Source of the DNA: Actinomadura macrotermitis
GTDB taxonomy: Bacteria; Actinomycetota; Actinomycetes; Streptosporangiales; Streptosporangiaceae
Reading direction: 5' to 3'
Assembly: GCF_009604375.1 (NCBI RefSeq)
Contig: NZ_WEGH01000003.1
Location: 124,001 to 188,000, forward strand
DNA length: 64,000 nucleotides
Shown here piece by piece: positions 40,620 through 48,686 of this stretch (the stretch's first letter is position 1; each line of letters begins with the position of its first letter). A program made the translations under genes and the position numbers. A model generated the notes under the pieces. The model was given only the letters and a program-made list of their open reading frames with translations, did not search any database and had not been told where the DNA came from.

Positions 40620-41651
40620 TCAGCCCCCGATGGCCTTGGTGTAGGCGGCGACGTCGCCGTCCAGGTCGGCGACGACCTTGTCCCAGTCGGGCGTCCAGAT
40701 CTGCACGCCCTTCATCAGGTCGGCGATCTGGCGGGAGTTGGCGTCGTCGGCGGTGACGTCCGAGCGCGCCGGCAGCCCGTAGGTCTCGGGCGCGAGCGTC
40801 TTCTGGGCCTCGGGGGTGAGCAGGAAGTCCATCAGCTTCTTGGCCGGGGCCGAGTGCGGGGCGTTCTTGGCCAGGCCCATGAAGTAGGGCAGCGCGAACG
40901 TGGACTTCTTGCCGGAGGCGTCGGCGGGGAAGAAGATCTGGAACCCGGCGCCGTCGTTCTTGATGCTGGTGAGGTTCATCTGCACGTCGCCGTTGGCCAC
41001 GTGCAGCTCGCCCTTGGTGACCTTGGGCTGGAGCTTGCCGGTGGAGGAGGACGGCCCGACGTTGTTGGCCTCCAGCCGCTTGAGGTAGTCCAGGGCCTTG
41101 TCCTTGCCGAGGACGTGCTGGAGCTGGATCAGCACGGCGGTGCCGTCGCCGGCCTGGCCGGGCGTGGAGTACTGCAGCTTCTTCTTGAAGCGCGGGGCGA
41201 GCAGGTCGTCGAAGGTGACCGGGGCGGGCTTGGCGTGCTCGGGGTTGTAGATGAAGCTCAGGTAGTTGCCGGCGAGGGCGGTGTAGGAGCCGCCCGCGTC
41301 CTTGTCGGTGACCTTGTCGGCGCCGGCGGGCGTGTAGGGCTCCAGCAGCCCTTCCTTCTCGGCCTTCTGGATGAACGGCGGCAGCGTGACCAGGACGTCG
41401 GCCTGCGGGCGCGCCTTCTCCTTCTGCGCCCGCGTCAGCACCTCGCCGGAGCCGGACTCGACGTACTGGACCTTGATGCCGGTCTGCTTCTGGAACTCGG
41501 CGAACCGCTTGGTGTACCAGTCGCCGAGGCCGTCCACGCTGTAGACGGTGACGGTCTTGCCGGACGCGCCGGCCGCGGAGGTGCCCGCGCCGCAGGCGGC
41601 GACGGGCAGGACGAGGGCGGCCAGGGCGGCGGCCGTGGCGATGCGGCGCAT
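40620..41651 (-). CDS. Aminoethylphosphonate-type solute-binding lipoprotein
   Basis: A 343-residue family 1-type binding protein with a lipoprotein signal (lipobox VAACG near residue 20), then VTVYSVDGLGDWYTKRF and VQYVESGSGEVLTR, typical of the AEP/iron-type binding proteins. ATG at 41651 shares a base with the phosphonatase stop (TGATG). It should capture the substrate outside the membrane for the transporter encoded downstream. Confidence 0.88.
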   Translation of the reverse strand: MRRIATAAALAALVLPVAACGAGTSAAGASGKTVTVYSVDGLGDWYTKRFAEFQKQTGIKVQYVESGSGEVLTRAQKEKARPQADVLVTLPPFIQKAEKEGLLEPYTPAGADKVTDKDAGGSYTALAGNYLSFIYNPEHAKPAPVTFDDLLAPRFKKKLQYSTPGQAGDGTAVLIQLQHVLGKDKALDYLKRLEANNVGPSSSTGKLQPKVTKGELHVANGDVQMNLTSIKNDGAGFQIFFPADASGKKSTFALPYFMGLAKNAPHSAPAKKLMDFLLTPEAQKTLAPETYGLPARSDVTADDANSRQIADLMKGVQIWTPDWDKVVADLDGDVAAYTKAIGG

Positions 41652-42340
41652 CAGATCACCTTTCCGGGGAGGACGAGCGAGGGGAGGTCGGCGACGGAGG
41701 CGAGCACGTGGGTGGCGCCCGCCTCGGTGAGGGCGGCGCGGTCGTGCGCCCCGGTGAGCACGCCGGCGGCGACGGACGCGCCGGCGCGGCGCGCGGCGAG
41801 CATGTCGAAGGCGGTGTCGCCGGCGACGGCGACGTTGCGCACGTCGGTCGCGCCGAGGCGCAGCAGGGCGGTGAGGACGAGGTCGGGGTAGGGGCGGCCG
41901 CGGCCGGCGTCGGCCGGGCAGAGGGTGAGGTCGGCGATCCCGGCCCAGCCGAGCGCGTGCAGGATCGCGTCCTGGGTGGGGCGGGCGAAGCCGGTGGTCA
42001 GCGCGACCTTCAGGCCGGCGTCGCGCAGCGCCGCGATGGTCTCGGCGGCGCCCGGGACCGGTGCGCAGCGGCCGTCGCCGATCAGCTCGGCGTAGGCGCG
42101 CTCGAACGCGGCGTTCGCGCGCTGCGCCGCGTCCTCGTCGCCGCCGGTCAGGGTGCGGAACACCGAGATCTTGGACTCGCCCATGGTGGCGCGGACGTGG
42201 TCCAGCATGCGGGCGTGCTCGGCGCCGCCCGCCGCCACGCCCAGTTCGGCGACCGCCTCGGCGAACGCCGCCTCCACCAGTCCGCCGTCCAGGACGGTGG
42301 TCCCGGCCATGTCCAGGACGACCAGCTCGATCGCGGTCAC
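41651..42340 (-). CDS. Phosphonatase-like HAD hydrolase
   Basis: A 229-residue HAD enzyme starting with LDMAGTTVLDGG, the phosphonoacetaldehyde hydrolase form of motif I (aspartate nucleophile, DxAGTT). The cap region contains TMGESKISVFRTL; the lysine in this MGxxK motif corresponds to the Schiff-base lysine of phosphonatases. The acidic motif is VAVAGDTAFDML. Predicted to cleave the C-P bond of phosphonoacetaldehyde or a relative. GTG at 42340 overlaps the FAD oxidoreductase stop by 4 nt. No PhnW transaminase gene is nearby, so the aldehyde probably comes from the FAD enzyme. Confidence 0.85.
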   Translation of the reverse strand: MTAIELVVLDMAGTTVLDGGLVEAAFAEAVAELGVAAGGAEHARMLDHVRATMGESKISVFRTLTGGDEDAAQRANAAFERAYAELIGDGRCAPVPGAAETIAALRDAGLKVALTTGFARPTQDAILHALGWAGIADLTLCPADAGRGRPYPDLVLTALLRLGATDVRNVAVAGDTAFDMLAARRAGASVAAGVLTGAHDRAALTEAGATHVLASVADLPSLVLPGKVI

Positions 42341-43455
42341 AGGCCCAGCTCCTTCATGGTCTCTTCGGCGATGGCGGGCGAGCAGGTCATGCCGCGCCCG
42401 CCCGGTCCGGTGACGAGGTGGGCCGCGCCGTCCAGGCGGGCCCGGTGCACGACCTTCGCGGGGTCGGCGCACTGCGCGTACACGCCGGCCCAGCGGCGGC
42501 GCACCGGCGGCAGCGGGCGGCCGAGGATCTCCTCGGCGACCGCGCGCAGGTGGTCGTAGGGGTCTTCCTGGACGTCGAAGGGGTACGGCTCGTCGTAGGC
42601 GTGGGTGTCGCCGATGGTGAGGCCGCCGTCCAGGCGCTGCACCATGAGCAGCTGCATGGCGTGCTCGGCGGCGACCGGCTGCTGCGGCTGCCGCTCGGCC
42701 AGGGCGTCCAGGGCCTCGCCGCGGTAGGCGGGGTAGTAGCGGAAGCTGTCGCCGTCGGCGACCGAGGTGGTCAGGGCTTCTTCCAGCGGCGCGGTCTGCA
42801 TCATCTGCAGCCGCACGCGCCGCACGGGCAGGTCGGGGGCGAGCTCGCGGACCAGGCCCGACAGGTGCGCGCCGGTGCAGAGCAGCACGAGGTCGCCCTC
42901 GTGCACGGTGCCGTGGTCGTCGCGCGCCGACGCCCCGTTCACCTCGCGGACCTCGCGGCCCGGCAGCCAGGTGTAGCGGCCGCTCTCCGCCAGGTGCGCC
43001 CGCAGCGCGGGCAGGGTGACGCGCGGCTCTACGGCGGCGTCGCGCTCGCACCACAGCGCGCCGAGGAAACCGCCGCGCAGGGCGGGGTTGAGCGCGCGCG
43101 CTTCGGTGGGGTCGAGCAGCTTCAGGCCGCGTTCGGCGGCGTCGGGGCGGGTCGCGGCAGCACGCGCCACCACCAGTTCGGCCTCGGTGCGCGCGACGGT
43201 CAGCGACCCGTTCGCGCGGAACCCGACGCCCGGGACCTCGGCGCCGACGCGCTCCCACAGCTCGCGCGCGCGCAGCGCCGTGGCCAGCTCGGGGCCGTCG
43301 GCCCGGCCGCCGACCCACACCAGCCCGAAGTTGCGCACCGACGCGCCCCGGGCCTCGGCCTCGCGTTCGAGATGGACGACCTGATGACCGCGCCGGACGG
43401 CCTCGGCGGCGTGCATGGTGCCGAGCACGCCGCCCCCGACGATGACGATTCGCAT
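42337..43455 (-). CDS. FAD-dependent amine oxidoreductase of the phosphonate operon (DAO family)
   Basis: A 372-residue D-amino-acid-oxidase-fold flavoprotein: N-terminal FAD motif VIVGGGVLGTMHA, SVRNFGLVWVGG, and C-terminal GPGGRGMTCSPAIAEE. Homologues commonly accompany phosphonatase-like genes and are proposed to oxidise aminoethylphosphonate-type amines. First gene of the leftward operon; ATG at 43455. Here it is the natural replacement for PhnW, giving phosphonoacetaldehyde for the next enzyme. Exact substrate unproven. Confidence 0.8.
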   Translation of the reverse strand: MRIVIVGGGVLGTMHAAEAVRRGHQVVHLEREAEARGASVRNFGLVWVGGRADGPELATALRARELWERVGAEVPGVGFRANGSLTVARTEAELVVARAAATRPDAAERGLKLLDPTEARALNPALRGGFLGALWCERDAAVEPRVTLPALRAHLAESGRYTWLPGREVREVNGASARDDHGTVHEGDLVLLCTGAHLSGLVRELAPDLPVRRVRLQMMQTAPLEEALTTSVADGDSFRYYPAYRGEALDALAERQPQQPVAAEHAMQLLMVQRLDGGLTIGDTHAYDEPYPFDVQEDPYDHLRAVAEEILGRPLPPVRRRWAGVYAQCADPAKVVHRARLDGAAHLVTGPGGRGMTCSPAIAEETMKELGL

Positions 43456-43557
43456 GACGGCAACGGTGCTGCGTGCGGGCGTGCCACCGGTGGCGCGTCG
43501 ATGGCCCGGTGGTGAACGAGCCCCTAAAATTGGGCTAGTCCTGTTATCTTTCCGTTA
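43456..43557 (-). promoter_or_regulatory. Promoter/operator region of the phosphonate operon
   Basis: 102 bp between the GntR gene and the operon it probably controls. It holds an A+T-rich core, an inverted repeat AGCCC-N8-GGGCT at 43519-43536, and GTTATC repeated at 43543 and 43554, 11 bp apart. Any of these could be a GntR operator. Confidence 0.4.
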
Positions 43558-44295
43558 TCAACCCCGCAGCTCGGCGGAGAAGCTGAACCGGTCGCCCCGG
43601 TACATCACCCGCACCCGCTCCAGCGGCTCGCCCGCCGGGCCGTAGGACACCCGGTGCAGCAGCAGCATCGGCACCGCCGGGTTCACCCCGATCAGCAGTG
43701 CCTCGCGGGGCGTGGCCAGCACCGTCTCGATCACCTCCTCGGCGCGCGCGAACACCACGCCGAGCCGGTCCTTCAGGCACGCGTACAGGGACTGCTCGGG
43801 GTCGAGCACCTCCAGCAGGCGCGGATGCCGCGCCGCGGGCAGGTAGGTGCTCTCCAGCCCGACCGGCTCCCCGTCGGCGAGCAGCACCCGCTCCAGGTGG
43901 ATGACCGGGTCGCCCTCGGCGATCCGCAGCCGCTCCGCCAGCTCGGTCCCGGCGGGCTGCTCGGCCAGGCCGACCAGCCGGCGCCCCGGCTCCAAGCCCT
44001 GGCTGCGGATGCCCTCGGTGTAGCTGGTGAGCGCGAGCGGCTGCACCAGCTTGGGCCCGGCGACGAACGTGCCGCTGCCGCGCCGGGTCTGCAGCCGCCC
44101 GTCGATCACCAGCTCGCGGACCGCCTTCTGCAGCGTCACCCGCGACACCTCGAAGCGCGCGGCCAGCTCCCGCTCGGGCGGCAGCGGCGCGCCCTCCCCC
44201 AGCTCGTCGCACAGCTCCGCCAGCCGCACCTTCACCACGTAGTGCTTGGGCAGCCGCCCGTGCTCGGGCACCCCGGCCCGTACCGCCCCGTCCAT
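43558..44295 (-). CDS. GntR-family (HutC/UTRA type) regulator
   Basis: A 245-residue regulator: N-terminal winged helix with GAPLPPERELAARFEVSRVT and LQTRRGSGTFVAG, then a UTRA ligand-binding domain (HLERVLLADGEPVGLESTYL). ATG at 44295 begins a normal-length protein. It lies immediately upstream of, and in the same direction as, the phosphonate operon, so it most likely senses a phosphonate or its product and controls the adjoining promoter. Confidence 0.9.
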   Translation of the reverse strand: MDGAVRAGVPEHGRLPKHYVVKVRLAELCDELGEGAPLPPERELAARFEVSRVTLQKAVRELVIDGRLQTRRGSGTFVAGPKLVQPLALTSYTEGIRSQGLEPGRRLVGLAEQPAGTELAERLRIAEGDPVIHLERVLLADGEPVGLESTYLPAARHPRLLEVLDPEQSLYACLKDRLGVVFARAEEVIETVLATPREALLIGVNPAVPMLLLHRVSYGPAGEPLERVRVMYRGDRFSFSAELRG

Positions 44296-44356
44296 CCCCG
44301 TCCCTCCGCCACGGCCGCCGTCTTCGGACGCGGACCATAACAGGCGCGGCCGTCCG

Positions 44357-44545
44357 TCAGGTGGCGCGCGGATGGATGCCCGACAGGAACGGCGCGGCCA
44401 TCTGCGGGCCGAGCTCGCAGCACCCGAGCCGGCCCGGACGATCAGCGCCTCGGAACGGGCCTTCATGTGCCTGAACAGGTCGGTGAGCGAGTCGTGCAGC
44501 CACTGCCCGACCGGGCCGCCGGGCGCCGCCAAGGACCGTTGACAG
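44357..44545 (-). pseudogene. Possible frameshifted gene remnant
   Basis: On the minus strand, codons with strong G/C third positions read GQWLHDSLTDLFRHMKARSE down to about 44430, then the bias jumps to another frame reading CELGPQMAAPFLSGIHPRAT and stop at 44357. No start is visible and the pieces are not recognised. It looks like the 3' end of a broken gene. Low confidence because the stretch is short. Confidence 0.3.
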
Positions 44546-44567
44546 CCGCGGGCGCGGGGGCTAGGTT
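44539..44567 (+). promoter_or_regulatory. Sigma-70-type promoter of the acyl-CoA ligase gene
   Basis: TTGACA at 44539-44544, a 17-bp spacer and TAGGTT at 44562-44567. The expected transcription start falls around 44574, inside the operator next to it. Confidence 0.75.
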
Positions 44568-44574
44568 GCGCGAA

Positions 44575-44594
44575 CATACCGGGCGGTCGGTATG
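44575..44594 (+). promoter_or_regulatory. TetR-type operator CATACCG-N6-CGGTATG
   Basis: Perfect 7-bp inverted repeat separated by 6 bp, over the predicted transcription start of the acyl-CoA ligase gene. Sites of this shape are bound by TetR-family regulators of lipid metabolism in actinobacteria. No TetR gene is in the window, so the regulator would act in trans. Confidence 0.65.
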
Positions 44595-44611
44595 AAGAAA
44601 GGCGAGCGCAC

Positions 44612-46120
44612 ATGAGCTTCAATCTCGCGACGATCCTGCGCGAATCGCGACGGGCCCATCCGGACAAGCCGCTCTGCCACCTCGGCGAGCTGAGCCTGGA
44701 CTACCGGCAGGTCGACGAGCTGTCCGGCCGGATCGCCGCCGGGCTGCGCGGCCTCGGCCTGCGGCCCGGCGACCGGGTGGCCGTCCAGCTGCCGAACATC
44801 CCGCAGTTCCTGTTCGCCTACTTCGGCATCCTCAAGGCCGGGCTGATCATGGTCCCGCTGAACCCGCTGCTGCGCGCGCCCGAGATCGCCTACCACCTCA
44901 CCGACTCCGGCGCGCGGCTGCTCGTCACCTTCGAGACGTTCGCCGAGGAGGCGGTCAAGGCCGCCGCCGAGGTGAAGACCTACGTGGTGAACACGCCCGG
45001 CAGCGACGCCCGCCCCGCCGGGACGCTGTCCTTCGACGAGCTCTACGGCGCCGACGACGAGACGATCGCGCCGGCCAACGCCGACGACACCGCGGTCCTG
45101 CTCTACACCAGCGGCACCACCGGCCGCCCCAAGGGCGCGGAGCTGACCCACTTCCAGCTCTACATGAACTGCACCGTCGCCGGCGAGCTGTTCGGCTTCC
45201 GCCCCGACGACGTCGGCCTGGCGGTGCTGCCGCTGTTCCACGTGTTCGGCCTGTCGAGCGTCCTCAATGTCGCCGTGCGCTTCGGCGGCACGATCTCGCT
45301 CGTCCCGCGGTTCGAGATCGGGCCGGTGCTGGACGCGCTGGAGCGGCACCGCTGCACGGTCTTCACGGGCGTGCCGACCATGTACTTCGCGATGCTGCGG
45401 GCCGACACCGCCGGCCGCGACCTGTCCGCCCTGCGGGTGGGCGTCTCGGGCGGCGCCGCGATCCCCGGCGAGGTGCTGCGGGCGTTCGAGGACAAGTTCC
45501 CCGGCGTGGTCATCCTGGAGGGGTACGGGCTGTCGGAGACCGCCAGCACCGCGACCTTCAACGTCAGCGCCGAGCAGCGCCGGATCGCCTCGATCGGCCG
45601 GCCGGTGTGGGGCGTCGAGACCCTGGTCGTGGACGAGGACGGCCGGCCCCTGCCGCCCGGCCCCGAGCACGTCGGCGAGATCGTCGTGCGCGGCCACAAC
45701 GTCATGAAGGGCTACTGGAACCGCCCGCAGGCCACCGCCGAGGCGCTGCGCGACGGCTGGTTCCACACCGGCGACCTGGCCTACGCCGACGAGGACGGCT
45801 ATCTGTTCGTCGTCGACCGCAAGAAGGACCTCATCGTGCGCGGCGGCTACAACGTCTATCCGCGCGAGGTCGAGGAGGTCCTGTACACCCACCCCGCCGT
45901 CGCCGAGGCGGCCGTCATCGGCCGGCCCGACGAGCGGCTCGGCGAGGAGGTCGTCGCCTGCGTCGCGCTGCGCCCCGGCGCGGCGGCCACCGCCGAGGAG
46001 GTGACCGCCTTCTGCCGGGAGCGGCTGGCCTCCTACAAGTGCCCGCGCGAGGTCCGCTTCCTGGACGCCCTGCCCGTCGGGCCCACCGGCAAGATCCTCA
46101 AGAAGGAGCTGCGCGCGTGA
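44612..46120 (+). CDS. Long-chain acyl-CoA ligase (AMP-forming)
   Basis: A 502-residue ANL-superfamily ligase: LLYTSGTTGRPKGAELTH, EGYGLSETAS, HTGDLAYADEDGYLFVVDRK and the C-terminal lysine in GPTGKILKKEL. It should activate a fatty or related carboxylic acid to its CoA thioester. ATG at 44612 behind GGCGAG. Single-gene unit with its own promoter and TetR-type operator; its stop directly abuts the stop of the convergent epimerase gene (0 bp between). Substrate unknown; routine fatty acid activation is most likely. Confidence 0.92.
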   Translation: MSFNLATILRESRRAHPDKPLCHLGELSLDYRQVDELSGRIAAGLRGLGLRPGDRVAVQLPNIPQFLFAYFGILKAGLIMVPLNPLLRAPEIAYHLTDSGARLLVTFETFAEEAVKAAAEVKTYVVNTPGSDARPAGTLSFDELYGADDETIAPANADDTAVLLYTSGTTGRPKGAELTHFQLYMNCTVAGELFGFRPDDVGLAVLPLFHVFGLSSVLNVAVRFGGTISLVPRFEIGPVLDALERHRCTVFTGVPTMYFAMLRADTAGRDLSALRVGVSGGAAIPGEVLRAFEDKFPGVVILEGYGLSETASTATFNVSAEQRRIASIGRPVWGVETLVVDEDGRPLPPGPEHVGEIVVRGHNVMKGYWNRPQATAEALRDGWFHTGDLAYADEDGYLFVVDRKKDLIVRGGYNVYPREVEEVLYTHPAVAEAAVIGRPDERLGEEVVACVALRPGAAATAEEVTAFCRERLASYKCPREVRFLDALPVGPTGKILKKELRA

Positions 46121-47071
46121 TCAGACGGGCGCGCCCAGTTCCCGGGTGAACCACTCGATCGTGGCGCGCAGCCCCTCCTCCACTGACACCTTGGGCCGCC
46201 AGCCGAGCACCTCGCGCGCCAGCGCGGTGTCGGGCCGGCGCACCGCCGGGTCGTCCACGGGCCGCTCGATGAACCGGATCGGCGAGGACGACCCGGTCAG
46301 CTCGATGATGTACCGGGCCAGCTCGAGCATCGACGTCTCGAACGGGCTGCCGATGTTCATCGGGCCCGGGTGCCGCGACTCGGCCAGCTCCAGGACGCCC
46401 CGCACCGTGTCGTCCACGTAGCAGATGGACCGGGTCTGCGCGCCGTCGCCGGTCACCGTGAGCGCCTCGCCGGTGAGCGCCTGCTGCAGGAAGGTGGGGA
46501 TGGCGCGGCCGTCGTCGGGGCGCATCCGCGGCCCGTAGGTGTTGAAGATCCGCACGATGGCGGCGTCGAGACCGAGCGCGTGCCGGAACGCCGAGGTGAG
46601 CGCCTCGCCGAAGCGCTTGGCCTCGTCGTACACGCTGCGCGGGCCGACCGGGTTGACGTTGCCCCAGTAGGACTCGGTCTGCGGGTGCTCCAGCGGGTCC
46701 CCGTACACCTCCGAGGTGGAGGCGAGCACGAACCGGGCGCCCTTGCGCACGGCCAGTTCCAGCGCGTGCCGGGTGCCGAGGCTGCCGACGTCCAGCGTCT
46801 GGATCGGGTACCGCAGGTAGTCGGCGGGCGAGGCCGCCGAGGCGAAGTGGAACACCTGCGTCACCGGGCCGCGCACCCCGACCTGCTCGGTGACGTCCAT
46901 GTGCGCGAACTCGAACCCGGGCCGGTCGCGCAGGTGGGCGATGTTGGCGGTGCTGCCGGTCAGCAGGTTGTCCAGGCACACCACGGCGGTCCCCCGGTCC
47001 AGCAGGGCCTCGCACAGGTGGGAGCCGAGGAAACCGGCGCCGCCGGTCACCACGGCGCGTCGAGACGTCAT
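46121..47071 (-). CDS. NAD-dependent epimerase/dehydratase, UDP-glucuronate decarboxylase-like
   Basis: A 316-residue extended SDR: GGAGFLGSHL, then ASTSEVYGDPLEHPQTESYW and catalytic YxxxK (VYDEAKRFGE), RIFNTYGPRM. The TSEVYGDP...HPQ and YWGNVNP pattern is that of UDP-xylose synthase (UDP-glucuronate decarboxylase). Last gene of the ten-gene sugar operon; ATG at 47071 overlaps the upstream GT9 gene by 4 nt. It probably makes a nucleotide pentose or a related sugar for one of the glycosyltransferases. Confidence 0.88.
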   Translation of the reverse strand: MTSRRAVVTGGAGFLGSHLCEALLDRGTAVVCLDNLLTGSTANIAHLRDRPGFEFAHMDVTEQVGVRGPVTQVFHFASAASPADYLRYPIQTLDVGSLGTRHALELAVRKGARFVLASTSEVYGDPLEHPQTESYWGNVNPVGPRSVYDEAKRFGEALTSAFRHALGLDAAIVRIFNTYGPRMRPDDGRAIPTFLQQALTGEALTVTGDGAQTRSICYVDDTVRGVLELAESRHPGPMNIGSPFETSMLELARYIIELTGSSSPIRFIERPVDDPAVRRPDTALAREVLGWRPKVSVEEGLRATIEWFTRELGAPV

Positions 47072-48012
47072 CGTGTCGCTCCTTCCATACCGACCGTCCG
47101 CCGCGCCCTCTCCTTGACCGCGGTGACGGAGATCTCCAGCAGGCCGGGGTCGGGGGCGCGGCCGTGCGGGTCGCCGGACCGGCCGGCCCACAGCACCTGG
47201 TGCCGGGGCCGGTCCGGCGGGGGTCCCCACCGGCCGGGCGGGGTCGGGCCGAACAGCAGCACCGACGGGGTGCGGTAGGCGGTGGCCAGGTGGCCGGTGC
47301 CGGTGTCGCCGCAGACCACCAGGCGGGCGTCCGCGACGAGCGCGGCCAGCTCCAGCAGGCCGGTGCGGCCCGACAGGTCCGCCTCGTCCTCCAGCCCGGC
47401 CAGGACGACGACCTCGCGGGCGAGCGCGGTCTCGCCGGGCCCGCCGGTCACCACCACCCGGTGGCCGTCGGCGCGCAGCGCGGCGGCGACGGCGGCGAAC
47501 CGCTCGGCCGGCCAGCGGCGGGCCGGGAACGCCGCGCCCGGATGCACCACGACGGCGCCGGGCGCCGGCGACGGGCACGGCGGCCGGGGCAGGTCCAGGT
47601 CGGCGGGGTCGGCGGCGATCCCGTACCAGGCGAGCAGGCGGCACCAGCGCCGGACCTCGTGCTCGCCCTCGTCCCACGCGGGTCCCTCGACCTCGGGGAC
47701 GTCGGGATGGGCGAACGCCAGCAGCCGTCCCGGGCGCAGTTCCTGCAGCAGCCGGTGGCTCTGCGGGCCGCACCCGTGCAGGTTGACGGCCAGCTCCACC
47801 GGCCCGGCCGGCGGCGGCGGCGCCACCAGCCCGGCGGCGGGCAGGACCTCGTCCACCGCGCCGGTCAGCAGCGCCAGCGGCGTCAGCTCCGGCGGCGCGG
47901 CGAGCGTCAGCGTCCGGCTGGGCAGCCCGCGCCGCAGCGCCCGCAGGGCGGGCACCGCGGTCAGCAGGTCGCCGAGGCCGAGCGCCCGCAGCGCCAGGAC
48001 CCGCGCCGTCAC
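47068..48012 (-). CDS. Glycosyltransferase family 9 (heptosyltransferase-like)
   Basis: A 314-residue protein with ALRALGLGDLLTAVPALRAL at the N-terminus (GT9 GLGDxL acceptor motif), VVVHPGAAFPARRWPAERFA in the linker to the donor domain, and VVCGDTGTGHLATAYRTPSV, the GT9 donor motif. Family members transfer ADP-heptose in LPS assembly; in an actinomycete the acceptor is unknown. GTG at 48012, 4-nt overlaps on both sides. Second GT9 of the operon. Confidence 0.87.
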   Translation of the reverse strand: MTARVLALRALGLGDLLTAVPALRALRRGLPSRTLTLAAPPELTPLALLTGAVDEVLPAAGLVAPPPPAGPVELAVNLHGCGPQSHRLLQELRPGRLLAFAHPDVPEVEGPAWDEGEHEVRRWCRLLAWYGIAADPADLDLPRPPCPSPAPGAVVVHPGAAFPARRWPAERFAAVAAALRADGHRVVVTGGPGETALAREVVVLAGLEDEADLSGRTGLLELAALVADARLVVCGDTGTGHLATAYRTPSVLLFGPTPPGRWGPPPDRPRHQVLWAGRSGDPHGRAPDPGLLEISVTAVKERARRTVGMEGATR

Positions 48013-48686
48013 GGCCACGAGGTCTCCAGCGACGGGGTCACCACCAGCTCGCGCACCTCGCAGCCGGGCGGCTGGGCGAGCGCGAACGCCACGGCCGCCG
48101 CGACGTCCTCGGGCCGGTTCAGCTTGGCGTCGGGGCCCGGCTTGTACTGCTCGGTGCGGCCGTCGAAGAACGGGGTGTCCATGCCGCCGGGCACCAGCAG
48201 CGTGACGCCGACCCGCCCGGCCAGCTCGATCGCCAGCGAGCGGGTGAGGCCGACCACGCCGAACTTGGACGCGCAGTAGGCGCTGGCGTCGCTGAGCGCG
48301 CGCAGCCCGAGGGTGGAGGCGCAGGTGACGATCCGCCCGTTCGGCGCCTCCTCCAGGTAGGGCAGCGCGGCCCGGACGACCCGCACGGTGCCGAGCAGGT
48401 TGACCTCGACGACGCGCTCCCACTCCTCGGGCGGCACGTCGGTGAGCTTGCCGCAGGCGTCGATGCCGGCGGCGGTGACGATCGCGTCCAGCCCGCCGGC
48501 CTGCCGTGCCAGCTCGCGCACCGCCTCGCCGGTGCGGGCCCGGTCGGCCAGGTCGGCCTCGACCTGCGGGACGCCGGCCGCGGCGGGCCGCCGGTCGATG
48601 ACCAGCGGCTGCCCGCCGTCGGCGGCGATCCGCTGGACGATGGCCGCGCCGAGCCCGGAGGCGCCACCGGTGATCAGGACCTTCAT
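48009..48686 (-). CDS. Short-chain dehydrogenase/reductase
   Basis: A 225-residue classical SDR: cofactor motif TGGASGLGAAI, TAAGID, catalytic serine in CASTLG and YCASK. NAD(P)H-dependent oxidation or reduction of a sugar or small molecule. ATG at 48686 overlaps hldE by 4 nt. In this operon it likely modifies the nucleotide sugar or heptose. Confidence 0.88.
   Translation of the reverse strand: MKVLITGGASGLGAAIVQRIAADGGQPLVIDRRPAAAGVPQVEADLADRARTGEAVRELARQAGGLDAIVTAAGIDACGKLTDVPPEEWERVVEVNLLGTVRVVRAALPYLEEAPNGRIVTCASTLGLRALSDASAYCASKFGVVGLTRSLAIELAGRVGVTLLVPGGMDTPFFDGRTEQYKPGPDAKLNRPEDVAAAVAFALAQPPGCEVRELVVTPSLETSWP

Larger units (their letters stand above)
44296..44611. other. Divergent region between GntR and acyl-CoA ligase genes
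   Basis: 316 bp. The right end contains the acyl-CoA ligase promoter and operator listed separately. The middle (44357-44545) has coding-like codon usage on the minus strand but no intact gene. Confidence 0.6.

Noticed and set aside
41651..42340. Phosphonatase-like gene as phosphoglycolate phosphatase
   Set aside because: The DxAGTT motif, the MGxxK lysine and the AEP-type transporter in the operon favour a phosphonate substrate.
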